A DNA stretch of 64,000 bases from Bin5 sp965232575 (GCA_965232575.1 CBDDPZ010000007.1:372001-436000), one strand, 5' to 3'. Counted from the first letter of the stretch, positions 36,579 to 45,827 are shown. Notes: generated by a model from the sequence alone, not told the origin. Numbers and translations are program-made.

Positions 36579-38474
36579 ATGAAAGCGCGACTTCCGCAAC
36601 AGGTTCGGCGAAAACTAGAAGAACTACCCAGCAGACCCGGCTGCTATCTCATGTGGGACGAGCACGCCAGCGCTCTCTATGTGGGCAAAGCGCTGGTCTT
36701 GCGCCATCGCGTGCGCAGTTATTTCCAACGGTCCGCCAAACATTCTTCGCGCATCGAGGAAATGGTCGGCAAGGTGCGGGACATCACCTGGTGGGTAACA
36801 GGAACCGAGATGGAAGCGCTGATCCTCGAAAACGACCTGATCAAGCGTTACCAGCCCCACTACAATGTCATGCTCAAGGATGACAAGGGGTATCCCTATA
36901 TCAAAGTCAACTGGCAAAATGACTTCCCCAAAGTAGAGCGCGTGCGCCAGATAACAGACGACGGCGCCCGCTATTTCGGCCCTTTTACCAGCAGTTGGGC
37001 TGTGGGCCGCACGCTCGAATCGGTACGCAAAGTCTTCCCCTATCTCGACTGTGACCGTTCCATTACCGGAAACGACGAAAGCCCCTGTCTTTACTATCAC
37101 CTCAAACTGTGCGGCGGTCCTTGCATCGGTGTCCAGAGCCGCTCCGACTATCGCGAAGGCATTCGACATCTCGTCAACTTCCTCGAAGGCGACACCGATG
37201 ACGTGATCAACGAGTTGGAGACCCGGATGCACAACGCCGCCGGCCGCTTCAACTTCGAGCTGGCCGCCGTCTACCGGGACCGTATCAAAGCCGCCCAGCG
37301 CATCGTCCACCAGCAGAAAGTTGTGGGCGTTCAGAACGACGACGAAGACGTCGTCGCCATCGCTCAGGACGCAAAGTCAAATGATACCGTTGTCCAAATC
37401 CTGATGGTGCGCCGCGGCAGATTGATCGGAAGAGAGAACTTCGCCTTGCAAGGGGTTGAGATTTCCGAAACCAGCGCCGAAAACCTTGGCGATCTGATCG
37501 GCATCTTTATCCAGCGATTCTATGCCGACGCCTCCCACGTTCCCCCCCGTCTGCTGGTCCAGTATGTGCCCCGCACCAACGACCTCCTTGCGGCCTGGTT
37601 GAGTAAACGGCGCGGGACCAAGGTCGAAATCCGCATGCCTCAGAGAGGCCAAAAACGCAAACTGATGGAGTTCGCCAAGAGCAATGCCGAGGAGCATCTG
37701 CGCGTACAGAAGGCCCAATGGGCAGAAGACACCAATCGCCAGACCGAAGCGCTGGCAGAACTCCAGGAGGCTCTGGGCCTGCAAGTGTCCCCGACCCGTA
37801 TCGAATGCTATGACATCAGCACCTTGCAGGGAACCAATACCGTCGGCTCTATGGTCGTGTTCGCCCGCGGCGCGCCCCTTAAGTCCGCTTACAAGCGCTT
37901 CAAGATTCGTGGAAAGGGCGCCCACGGCGAGCCGGACGATTACGCCAGTATGCGGGAAGTCCTGCGCCGCCGCTTCCGCCGCGCCGTGGAAGAGGACCCG
38001 GCCCGGCCCGGTCGCAGACCGGCCAGCGCCACTCACTGGAAACTTCTGCCCGACCTGGTCATCGTTGACGGCGGCAAGGGACAGCTAGGCGTTGCCAACG
38101 ACGTGTTGACTGAGTTCGGTCTGTCTGACAGAGTGCCGGTAGTTGCCCTGGCAAAACGGGAAGAAGAAATATTTCTGCCCCAGCGCCGCGACTCGGTCCC
38201 TCTGCGCCGCGGCAGTCGAGCTTTCTATCTGGTACAGCGTATTCGCGATGAGGCCCACCGTTTCGCCGTAACCTACCATCGCAATCTGCGCGGCAAGGGG
38301 CAGACCTCAACTGTGCTGGACACTTTGCCCGGTATCGGCCCCAGAAGGCGGAAATCGCTTCTCCAATACTTCAACGGCGATCTCGATAAGATGCGCCAGG
38401 CCACCCTCGATGAATTGCGGACAGTGCCCGGCATGAACCGCAGAGCCGCTCAAGCGGTCAAGGAGCATCTGTGA
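36579..38474 (+). CDS. uvrC: UvrC, excinuclease ABC subunit C
   Basis: 631 aa. The frame is open from 36438 but family homology begins at MKARLPQQVRRKLEELPSRP, and no SD precedes it; the promoter placement suggests a leaderless start. Makes both incisions at UV-type lesions with UvrA and UvrB. Seen: GIY-YIG nuclease (PGCYLMW, LYVGKA, EALILENDLIKRYQP), UVR/UvrB-binding motif around residues 200-240 (AAGRFNFELAAVYRDRI), RNase H-like 3' domain with IECYDISTLQGTN and VIVDGGKGQL, and two C-terminal HhH motifs (LPGIGPRRRKSLLQYF). Followed 13 bp later by the membrane protein gene. Confidence 0.97.
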   Translation: MKARLPQQVRRKLEELPSRPGCYLMWDEHASALYVGKALVLRHRVRSYFQRSAKHSSRIEEMVGKVRDITWWVTGTEMEALILENDLIKRYQPHYNVMLKDDKGYPYIKVNWQNDFPKVERVRQITDDGARYFGPFTSSWAVGRTLESVRKVFPYLDCDRSITGNDESPCLYYHLKLCGGPCIGVQSRSDYREGIRHLVNFLEGDTDDVINELETRMHNAAGRFNFELAAVYRDRIKAAQRIVHQQKVVGVQNDDEDVVAIAQDAKSNDTVVQILMVRRGRLIGRENFALQGVEISETSAENLGDLIGIFIQRFYADASHVPPRLLVQYVPRTNDLLAAWLSKRRGTKVEIRMPQRGQKRKLMEFAKSNAEEHLRVQKAQWAEDTNRQTEALAELQEALGLQVSPTRIECYDISTLQGTNTVGSMVVFARGAPLKSAYKRFKIRGKGAHGEPDDYASMREVLRRRFRRAVEEDPARPGRRPASATHWKLLPDLVIVDGGKGQLGVANDVLTEFGLSDRVPVVALAKREEEIFLPQRRDSVPLRRGSRAFYLVQRIRDEAHRFAVTYHRNLRGKGQTSTVLDTLPGIGPRRRKSLLQYFNGDLDKMRQATLDELRTVPGMNRRAAQAVKEHL

Positions 38475-38487
38475 AGGAGTACCTGCA

Positions 38488-41010
38488 ATGACCCGCGGCA
38501 ACCGGGCCGGCCTCGTCCGCTTTGTCGGCGCACCTCCCACTTTGGCATTGCTGCAATCTCTTCTCTATCTGAAGGGGTTGCCTTTGGAGGAAGTCGCCGA
38601 TCTCTTCCAATCGAACTCCCTCGTCATCGATTTTTCTCCCGGCGACGAACTGACCCGGCAGGATGACGTCGCCGAGTACCTTTTCTTCATCCTCAGCGGC
38701 TCCGTCCGCGTCACCCGGCGGGACAATACCGTAGCTGGCGTCGACGACACGCTCGCCCGCGTCGCCATCGCCGGCGATATTCTTGGCCGCTACGAGTTGA
38801 CCTTCAGCCTCACCTACATAAGCACCGCCACCGCTGAGAACGCGGTTTCGGCCCTGTGTATCGAACGATCAACAGTCGAACGACTTCTCTACCGCTATCC
38901 CACCGCCCACCAGCAGACAGCCTACCAGGCGATGGTCAATCGTCTGCGAACCATGCCGCTGCTGGCTGATGTCGATATGGTCATCCTCGGCTTCCTGGCC
39001 GACGAAATCCGCAGCCAGACAGTGAAGTCGGGCACCGTCCTCTATACACAGAATCAGATCCCGAGCACGCTCTATCTCATTACGCAGGGACAGATTGAAC
39101 TCTACCACCCTCGCAGAACCGACAACCGCCTGTTGTTGGGCACCGGAGGCACCTTCGGCTTTCCAGGCAGTGTCGGCGTGACCAATAATTCGGACCCGGA
39201 CAAATACGGGCATTGGGCTGAAGCCAAGACCGAGACTACAGTGTACGAGCTGCCCTGGAAAACGATCCGCCAGGTCGGCCGCCGCTTTCCGCAGGCGATA
39301 GACCCGGAAATACAACTGCTACCCGCTAAAACCGTCAGCGCTGTCTCCATCTTCGCCGGGCTCACTCCCCCCGAACAGATCCAGCTGGCCGGCTTCTGCA
39401 GCTTCCACCGCATCCCCCAGCACCATCCAATCATGCAGCAGGGGGACAGCGCTGACAGTATGTGGATTTTGCTCGAAAATAGCCGCGCCGTCCTGAGTGC
39501 ACTGGACGAAGACAACCGCGCCTTGCCGCGTGCACCGGTGCGCGGCATTGTAACTTTCAACGAGACCGCGCTTCTTTCCCCGGCCCCAGTGGAACTGACA
39601 GTCGAATCCGAACCCGGCAGCCTCTGGCTGCGGCTCCACCGGCAGGACTACCAGTGCTTCGGGCAAATCTGCGGCCCCGATATCGTGGACAAAATCGCCG
39701 CCCGCCTGCCCGCCCAGACAGACGACGCGGATAATGAGCAGCGGCAGGACTATCCGTGGCTGCGCAAAGACGAACTTCTGGTCAATTTGCATCTGCGTCA
39801 TTGGTTGGCGCTGCTGGGGCAGTCGAAGGCGGTCGCCCTTGCAATCCTCGCCAGTGCCGGTCTGATCTGGCTGCTCTCCTATCTCGGTTTCTCTCTCTGG
39901 GTCGTCCTAGGAATCAGCGCACTCCTTGTGGTCCTGTCGCTCATCTGGGGCTTTCTCAACTACCTGAACGACTACTTTATCGTTACCAACCGACGGGTCA
40001 TACAACAAGAGAAGGTCATCTTTTTCAGTGAACATCGACAGGAAGCTTTGCTGGAACAGATCCAGCGCGTAGACGTGGCCACAACATTCTGGGGCAATCT
40101 GTTCAATTACGGCACCCTATCCGTTTACACCGCCGGTACAACGGGCTCCATCGACTTCGACTTTGTTGCCAACCCCGACAGCCTTCGAACGGCCATTTTT
40201 TACCACCGCAGCCTGTGCCAGCAACGGTCCAGCGCCGAAAACAAGCTGGACATTCAGAACGCCCTTGAGAATCGTCTCGGTCTATCCGTCGATCTGCCTA
40301 GCAGAGTGTATACCGATCTGGCGCCCTCCACCTCCGATGACATCGCCGCAGAGCAGGGGCTGTGGCAAACATTGCGCCGCATGATTTCCTTCGACCGTTC
40401 TCTCGACTGGGAGTCTACAGAACGAATCGTCTGGCACAAGCACTGGTGGGTGCTCTTAGTCCAGGTTGCTCTTCCCAGCCTTCTGCTTCTTTTTGAGCTC
40501 CTGTTTCTGGCTGGTGGCTTCTCTTCAGTTGCCTTACTGCGGCAGATCCAGTCCAGCCTGGACGCGCAGACTCTGCTGGTGTCAGGTGGACTGGTGACTC
40601 TCGCCACCCTTGGCTGGATCCTTTGGGCCGTGACCGACTGGTGGAATGACACTTACACTGTGACCGAGGATAGAATTATCGACGTCGAGAAGTTACCGCT
40701 CTTTCTCAGCGAGCAACGCCGTGAGGCCCAACTCAGCGACATCCAGGACATTCGCCTTGAGATGAACTCACCACTGAAGGTGATGCTGAATTTCGGCAAC
40801 ATCATCGTTCAGACTGCTGCCGGCGAAGGCGCATTCACCTTCGATCACGTTCCCAACCCCAGAATCGTCAAAGAAGAGATCACCCGCAGGATGATCGCAT
40901 GGCGACGGGAGGATGAACGGCGTAAAGCCCAGGACCGCAGCAGGGACCTGCCCGACTGGTTCGAAATGTACAATCGGCTGGAAACGGGACAAGCCAGAAA
41001 TGAGGACTGA
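38488..41010 (+). CDS. large membrane protein: three cNMP-binding-like modules and two TM-bPH2-like modules
   Basis: 840 aa, ATG with AGGAG 8 bases upstream. Residues about 25-430 hold three cyclic-nucleotide-binding-fold repeats (PGDELTRQDDVAEYLFFILSG, SGTVLYTQNQIPSTLYLITQG, HHPIMQQGDSADSMWILLE). The phosphate-binding GE...RxA signature is not clearly kept in any, so nucleotide binding is doubtful. Two later halves each have a pair of hydrophobic helices (about 450-490 and 650-710) followed by a bPH2/DUF304-like beta domain (DYFIVTNRRVIQQEKVIFF, DTYTVTEDRIIDVEKLPLFL). Likely a regulated membrane scaffold. Co-transcribed with uvrC; no repair role is evident. Confidence 0.75.
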   Translation: MTRGNRAGLVRFVGAPPTLALLQSLLYLKGLPLEEVADLFQSNSLVIDFSPGDELTRQDDVAEYLFFILSGSVRVTRRDNTVAGVDDTLARVAIAGDILGRYELTFSLTYISTATAENAVSALCIERSTVERLLYRYPTAHQQTAYQAMVNRLRTMPLLADVDMVILGFLADEIRSQTVKSGTVLYTQNQIPSTLYLITQGQIELYHPRRTDNRLLLGTGGTFGFPGSVGVTNNSDPDKYGHWAEAKTETTVYELPWKTIRQVGRRFPQAIDPEIQLLPAKTVSAVSIFAGLTPPEQIQLAGFCSFHRIPQHHPIMQQGDSADSMWILLENSRAVLSALDEDNRALPRAPVRGIVTFNETALLSPAPVELTVESEPGSLWLRLHRQDYQCFGQICGPDIVDKIAARLPAQTDDADNEQRQDYPWLRKDELLVNLHLRHWLALLGQSKAVALAILASAGLIWLLSYLGFSLWVVLGISALLVVLSLIWGFLNYLNDYFIVTNRRVIQQEKVIFFSEHRQEALLEQIQRVDVATTFWGNLFNYGTLSVYTAGTTGSIDFDFVANPDSLRTAIFYHRSLCQQRSSAENKLDIQNALENRLGLSVDLPSRVYTDLAPSTSDDIAAEQGLWQTLRRMISFDRSLDWESTERIVWHKHWWVLLVQVALPSLLLLFELLFLAGGFSSVALLRQIQSSLDAQTLLVSGGLVTLATLGWILWAVTDWWNDTYTVTEDRIIDVEKLPLFLSEQRREAQLSDIQDIRLEMNSPLKVMLNFGNIIVQTAAGEGAFTFDHVPNPRIVKEEITRRMIAWRREDERRKAQDRSRDLPDWFEMYNRLETGQARNED

Positions 41011-41104
41011 GGATCTGGCAGAAGAGATTAAAGAGAGGTGACAGCAGAAGGTAGGATACTGTTCTGGTCTACTCTTCGTACCTGATTAACTGTTTGAACG
41101 CACC

Positions 41105-41899
41105 TTAACTTCCATATGTAAGGCGGTCGATTAGCCGGCGCGGCAGCTTGACAACACGCATTTGGCTTTGCGTCAGATCGATCGGATACGCTACCCGGCG
41201 CTGTTCCCACGTCAACTCTTCCAGGTCCAGCAAAGCGTAGGCGGCTCTCGGATCGTTATCCCTTGGCTGCCCCACGCTGCCTGGATTGAGGATCAGGCGC
41301 TCCAGGTCCGTCAATTCCAGGCGCACGCGTTGCCCTTCGTAGGGCCTTAGCAAATCGACAGTCACCGGAATGCCGTTTCGACTGCCTCGCCTCGAAAATA
41401 TCTTTCTCAGCTGCCAGCGGTAGATCGCCGGTTTGTGAGTGTGACCCACCAGACACATTTTGGTCTCAAAATGGGCAAAGTTTTCCAGGGCGATCTCCGG
41501 CGACTGCACATATTCCGACACCGGTTCGCGTGGGCTCGCGTGCGTGATGATTAAACTGTCCGCGCCTTCGGGTTCAAGAGGTTTCGCTGGTAAACTGTCG
41601 AGGAATTCACGACTATTTTCGTTTAGCTCGCTCTGCGTCCATTCAACGGCCGCTCGAGCTAAGGGGTTGAAGTACTTAATATCCAGGCCGGGACGCCCTA
41701 ACACGGCCCAATCATGGTTGCCGATTACGCACAGGTCCGCCTCAGCCCGGACAAAGTCGACGCATTCATTCGGTGCCGGACCGTAGCCGACCACATCGCC
41801 CAAACACCAGATCGCATCGAAACGGCCCACAGCATCGGACATTACCGTTTCCAGGGCGACAAAGTTTGCGTGAATGTCAGAAATGATTAATACGCGCAT
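41105..41899 (-). CDS. metallophosphoesterase (YfcE/MJ0936-like)
   Basis: 264 aa. Two-metal phosphoesterase fold: ISDIHANFVALE at the N-terminus, LGDVVGYGP near residue 33, IGNHDWAV near 59, ITHASPR and the final VGHTHKPAIY, which provide the usual Asp, His and Asn ligands. Substrate unknown (phosphodiesters or cyclic nucleotides in relatives). ATG lies 6 bases after a -10, suggesting a leaderless mRNA. Divergent from nadK. Confidence 0.88.
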   Translation of the reverse strand: MRVLIISDIHANFVALETVMSDAVGRFDAIWCLGDVVGYGPAPNECVDFVRAEADLCVIGNHDWAVLGRPGLDIKYFNPLARAAVEWTQSELNENSREFLDSLPAKPLEPEGADSLIITHASPREPVSEYVQSPEIALENFAHFETKMCLVGHTHKPAIYRWQLRKIFSRRGSRNGIPVTVDLLRPYEGQRVRLELTDLERLILNPGSVGQPRDNDPRAAYALLDLEELTWEQRRVAYPIDLTQSQMRVVKLPRRLIDRLTYGS

Positions 41900-41905
41900 A
41901 TACGC

Positions 41906-41934
41906 ATCTTAACACAGGCCCGATTTGACCTCAA
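41906..41934 (-). promoter_or_regulatory. promoter giving a predicted leaderless metallophosphoesterase mRNA
   Basis: Minus strand TTGAGG (41929-41934) and TAAGAT (41906-41911) 17 bp apart; the ATG begins 6 bases after the -10. No SD is present before the ATG, consistent with leaderless translation. Confidence 0.55.
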
Positions 41935-42018
41935 ACGGTTACATGTATTAAGTGAATATACGTGTATCGATATCAATAGCCGTGCCTGCACAACTTCGTT
42001 TGCGAAAGATCAATTGAC

Positions 42019-42885
42019 ATGACGGACAACGCAAGCTGCGCATTTCAACGCATCGGCATCCTGCACCACCCGCGCAAACCGGAATCGCTGGATCTGGCGG
42101 GTCAGATGGAACAGTTTCTGCGAAGCGCCGGTGTGGATGAAACGTGGCGCCATTCCGCCTGGGATTCCGAAGTCATCAAGTCCAGACTCCCCGACGTCGA
42201 CCTGCTAATCACCCTCGGCGGCGACGGCACAATGCTGCGGGCCGCGCGGCTCGGCGCGGCCTTCAACGTACCCATGCTGGGTGTAAAGATGGGCAGGCTC
42301 GGCTTCCTGGCTGAGATTTTTCCCCAGGACTGGCCGTCTCCCTTGGAAAAACTGCTTGATGGCGACTATTGGATCGAAGAACGGCTCATGGTACGCGCCA
42401 TTGTGGAAAAGGCCGGCTCCAACGGCGGCGAACGCACTGTTCGCTGCACGTTCGATGCCCTTAACGATGTCGTTCTCAGCCGCGGCAGCCTCGCCCGTAT
42501 CGTCCGCGTCAGCGCCAACCTCGATGGCGGCTACCTGACTACCTATACCTGCGACGGCCTCATCGTCAGCACCGCCACCGGCAGTACGGCCTACGCCCTC
42601 GCAGCCGGCGGGCCAATCCTGCCGCCGGACTTGCGCAATATCCTCGTGATCCCCGTCGCCCCTCACATGAGCATGGACAGGGCGGTCGTTCTTTCCGAGG
42701 GCGCGGAAGTGCGTCTGCGCGTCTACAGCGATCACTCCGCCATGCTCACAGTGGACGGCCAGTTCGAAGTCGAAGTAGACGACTCGGACGAAATCGTCGT
42801 CGACAGCAGCCCTTATCAAGCCCGCTTTATTCGACTTCGCCCGCGCAGCTACTTCTACCAGACGCTTATGGACAAGCTGAAATGA
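42019..42885 (+). CDS. nadK: NAD kinase
   Basis: 288 aa, ATG with a poor SD. Phosphorylates NAD to NADP. Seen: LLITLGGDGTMLRAAR with the catalytic Asp near residue 73, GVKMGRLGFLAE, and DGLIVSTATGSTAYALAAGGPI. The C-terminal beta segment FIRLRPRSYF is normal. Divergent from the metallophosphoesterase and upstream of the J-domain protein. Confidence 0.96.
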   Translation: MTDNASCAFQRIGILHHPRKPESLDLAGQMEQFLRSAGVDETWRHSAWDSEVIKSRLPDVDLLITLGGDGTMLRAARLGAAFNVPMLGVKMGRLGFLAEIFPQDWPSPLEKLLDGDYWIEERLMVRAIVEKAGSNGGERTVRCTFDALNDVVLSRGSLARIVRVSANLDGGYLTTYTCDGLIVSTATGSTAYALAAGGPILPPDLRNILVIPVAPHMSMDRAVVLSEGAEVRLRVYSDHSAMLTVDGQFEVEVDDSDEIVVDSSPYQARFIRLRPRSYFYQTLMDKLK

Positions 42886-42962
42886 ACAGTGTGAAGCTCA
42901 CCTTGCGCCCCTTGTGGGAGCCCGTGACATAGCATAGTAGACATAGTAGAAAGCGAAATCTG

Positions 42963-43724
42963 ATGTCAGACGATTCCAACCAACCCGAAAAGGAGCTTTA
43001 CCGAACACTCGATCTACGTGAAGATGCCGATCAAGAGGAGATCACGCAGCAGTTCATACGGCTGCAAAAGTTGTATCAGCCCGAAACTCTGGAATCCGCC
43101 GCAGACAGGGCCTACGCCGAGCAAAAACTGGCTGCCATCGAAAAAGCCTACGAAATTCTCGGTGATCCCGCCCGCCGCGCCATCTATGACGGCAGACCCG
43201 CTCCAATCGCGGTAGGGAGCGACGGCGAACCGGAAAGCCTGACCTGCGCCAACCACCCGGATCGGGAAACCCTCCTGCGCTGCAATAAGTGCGGGAAACC
43301 GATCTGTATCTCCTGCGCTGTGCGTACACCCGTCGGCTACCGCTGCAACGAATGTGTACGCGAGCAGCAGAACATCTACTTTAATGCCTTGGGCCGGGAT
43401 AATATCGTCGCTCTGGCCGTTGGCTTTGTCCTTACATTGATCGTCGCCCCTATCGTTGGCTTTCTGCTCGGCAGCATTGGCTTTTTCGGTTTCTTCATTG
43501 CATTCATTATCGGTTCCGGCGCCGGAACACTTGTGGCACGCATCATTCGCAGCGCGGTGGGCAACCGTCGCGGCCGCAAGCTGCCCCATATGGCCATTGC
43601 CGGCATCATACTGGGCGTGGCGCCGTGGGCGCTTCTATTCCTCCTGTCTGGCGGCAGAGCCTTTCTGATGCTGCTCCTCTTTGCCGGCCTGACCATCGCC
43701 TCAGCTTTCCCCCAGCTGAGATAG
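42963..43724 (+). CDS. membrane protein with degenerate J-domain and B-box-like zinc finger
   Basis: 253 aa. N-terminal 75 residues match the J-domain helices (DQEEITQQFIRLQKLY, AAIEKAYEILGDPARRAIYD), but the HPD tripeptide that activates Hsp70 reads QPE. A zinc finger follows (CANHPDRETLLRCNKCGKPI, CISC, CNEC), then four hydrophobic segments. It therefore probably does not stimulate DnaK and may act as a zinc- and membrane-bound adaptor. Follows nadK on the same strand; no partner gene is obvious. Confidence 0.75.
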   Translation: MSDDSNQPEKELYRTLDLREDADQEEITQQFIRLQKLYQPETLESAADRAYAEQKLAAIEKAYEILGDPARRAIYDGRPAPIAVGSDGEPESLTCANHPDRETLLRCNKCGKPICISCAVRTPVGYRCNECVREQQNIYFNALGRDNIVALAVGFVLTLIVAPIVGFLLGSIGFFGFFIAFIIGSGAGTLVARIIRSAVGNRRGRKLPHMAIAGIILGVAPWALLFLLSGGRAFLMLLLFAGLTIASAFPQLR

Positions 43725-44008
43725 AGCGGCTGCCTGGAACCGGTCCCGTTGTCGCATCATGTTGCAGACAGAGTGCCGCCGTCCCCAATTCGGCGCACAA
43801 ACTAGAGCGATCTGAACCCTCTGCTACTGGCAAACAAACTGGATTGGCAAGACCTCGTCCGCAATGGGAAACGACCCTGTTCAGACGCCGGCGCATTGTA
43901 TCGAAGAGCGCTACAGATTTCGGAGACGCCCACGGGGGAGCGGGCGCCTTCGCATTGCTGCCGCAGGACCGGGAAGCCTTATGGCTATAGTGGAACCGGC
44001 CCTCTCTT

Positions 44009-45229
44009 TCAGCCGACCTGAACTGTGCGCATGTTGTAAGCGGCTCCGACTCTCCGCCGGCCTCTTACTCTGATTTCGCCAACAGCCAGAATGACGAGCG
44101 CCGCACTGGCGTGCCCTGCCAGAATCCAGGCCAGCGGGCCGGGGCTTCTCAAACCTCTTTCAGCCACTCTGCCGCGTTCGTACATCTCAAGCTGTGGTTC
44201 CACGCCCAATGCAGTCGGTGTCCGGCTGGCAGTTGTGAGCGCGTAAACCAGCCCATTCCGCCCGGTTACCGGCAACAGTTCTGCCACCTGCGCGTTCTTC
44301 AACTCCGCCAGACTCTCCCAGTGGACACCGCCGTCAGCGCTAACTGCCACCTTACCGGAAAATCCTTGGAGTTCGCCCATTTCTGAGACGCCTGTCGCGG
44401 CAAATAGCACCTCCGGCTGCGCTGGGTCCACCGCCAAGTCGCTGATCACAAGCTGTCCGTCATCCATGCTGCCTAGTCCTTGATTGACCGGCCGCCATGC
44501 TGACCCGTCCTGGCTCACGAGTACGCCCCCGCCTACCGTGCCTGCATAGACCCGCGGTGGCGATGTATCGGCAACCGCAACGGCTGTCGGCGGACCTGGC
44601 AGACTGTCGACAGCCACCCACCGCAGACCGTAAGCCTCAGCCCGATATAGCTTCTCCAGTGTGCGCACAAAGGCCAGCCCCGCCCCTGTACTGTCAGCCG
44701 CAATCTCCAGTACCGGCTCCTCCAGGAGTAGATGCCCGCTGGCAACCAAGCCGTGCCCGGACCGGGCGCCAATGTCCCGCAGGCGATAGACCCCATCGGA
44801 GACCGTCCCCACATACAGCAGCCGGTTGAACGCGTCAAAGGCTACCGCGGTAACGCCGCCAATCGAGTTCGAGTCTAAGGTGAATTCTATCCACCTCTTA
44901 CCTCCGTCGCGGGAGACGTAGACGCTAGGCCTGTTGGCCGCGCCGATGAATACATTGTCCGATTCCATCCGGTCCACCGCTATTGCGTTGACGATTACGC
45001 CGCGCGGCGCCGGCAGCGGCTTCCAGGCTCCATTGACTCCGGCATAGAGCCGGCCGCCATCTACCGCGTAGCTGCGTCCATCCTCCTGCGGGGCGGCTGC
45101 GTAAGCGCGAACGTTCTCCAAATCGGTAATCGAGACGCTTTTCGGCTTAGAGCCCGCCGCCGCGCCAACTGACACGACCAGGGTCAGCAGCAACAGGGTC
45201 GTTCCTGTCAAGAGTATTCGTAGAATCAT
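44009..45229 (-). CDS. exported beta-propeller (BNR/sortilin-like) protein with C-terminal anchor
   Basis: 406 aa. Signal peptide (LLLLTLVVSVGAAAGS) at the N-terminus, then repeated propeller blades with Asp-box-like patterns (SVYVSRDGGKRWIEF, GVLVSQDGSAWRPV, VAVSADGGVHWESL). A hydrophobic segment near the C-terminus (LAWILAGHASAALVILAVG) followed by basic residues should anchor it. Similar exported propellers bind glycans or proteins; no catalytic residues stand out. Convergent with the J-domain gene across a 284-bp spacer without features. Confidence 0.75.
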   Translation of the reverse strand: MILRILLTGTTLLLLTLVVSVGAAAGSKPKSVSITDLENVRAYAAAPQEDGRSYAVDGGRLYAGVNGAWKPLPAPRGVIVNAIAVDRMESDNVFIGAANRPSVYVSRDGGKRWIEFTLDSNSIGGVTAVAFDAFNRLLYVGTVSDGVYRLRDIGARSGHGLVASGHLLLEEPVLEIAADSTGAGLAFVRTLEKLYRAEAYGLRWVAVDSLPGPPTAVAVADTSPPRVYAGTVGGGVLVSQDGSAWRPVNQGLGSMDDGQLVISDLAVDPAQPEVLFAATGVSEMGELQGFSGKVAVSADGGVHWESLAELKNAQVAELLPVTGRNGLVYALTTASRTPTALGVEPQLEMYERGRVAERGLRSPGPLAWILAGHASAALVILAVGEIRVRGRRRVGAAYNMRTVQVG

Positions 45230-45489
45230 GGCCGGACCTCCTCAAACTTCGTTTCAATCTACTGATGCCATGATTGTACTTTCCCTTCAAACGATATTCC
45301 GGCCATCTGTCGGAACGTTTTCGGACCGTTCTCTTACGATCAGTTCGTCTTGGAACCCAATTCTGAGCTCGCCTGAAGGTATTTCCGCTGCCGATTGCCC
45401 CTGTTGACAACGCCTGCCTAAGCATTTTCCGGTCTCTTCGCCGCCCCGGATTCCAGCCCCTGTTTGCTGGGATTCCCTTGAATATTCGA

Positions 45490-45600
45490 GGGTGCATCCC
45501 AGATTTGGGGGCGCCTCACTGGGATCGCGGGCGTCTCGCCCGCAGCCTGTGCAGTTGGACAGAGGCAGCCGGAAACTCGCCCCCATTTTGAATCGCACCC
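45490..45600. mobile_element. MITE-like element with 9-bp target site duplication
   Basis: 111 bp bounded by imperfect terminal inverted repeats of about 23 bp that share GGGTGC at the outer tip and TGGGGGCG at the inner end. AATATTCGA flanks it exactly on both sides (45481-45489 and 45601-45609), the classic signature of transposition with 9-bp duplication. The middle contains a GCGGGCG...CGCCCGC palindrome and no coding capacity. The parent transposase is not in this window. Located between the beta-propeller gene and the LysM gene. Confidence 0.75.
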
Positions 45601-45615
45601 AATATTCGAAACTGC

Positions 45616-45644
45616 TTGCGGTGCCTATTTGCGTGTGCTATGAT
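45616..45644 (+). promoter_or_regulatory. promoter of the LysM lipoprotein gene
   Basis: TTGCGG (45616-45621) and TATGAT (45639-45644) 17 bp apart; the -35 begins 6 bp past the MITE-like element's right duplication. It gives a leader of about 175 nt. Confidence 0.55.
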
Positions 45645-45731
45645 TCAATATGCCAGTGAAAATGTCATGGCCGATCGTCTAACTTCATGCTGTCTTCTGT
45701 CCGTTCCCCGCAGGCAGAAATCACAAAATAG

Positions 45732-45764
45732 AGCCCAGGGGCAGTTGGAGAGGCCCTCTGGGCT
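45732..45764 (+). promoter_or_regulatory. hairpin in the LysM gene leader
   Basis: AGCCCAGGGGC can pair with GCCCTCTGGGCT (one bulge) around a loop of about 10 nt. No strong U-run follows. It may regulate translation or be a weak attenuator. The region from 45230 to 45827 holds no gene apart from the MITE, this hairpin and the promoter. Confidence 0.4.
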
Positions 45765-45827
45765 TGAGTTTCCGGATTTTCGGCCCGCTTGAGCTAGGCA
45801 ATTGGTTTGCAGGAGTGGAGAAAATCG

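Noticed and set aside
45147..45598. Two overlapping minus-strand frames between the beta-propeller and LysM genes
   Set aside because: They run through the MITE-like element and the promoter region and lack SD and family features.
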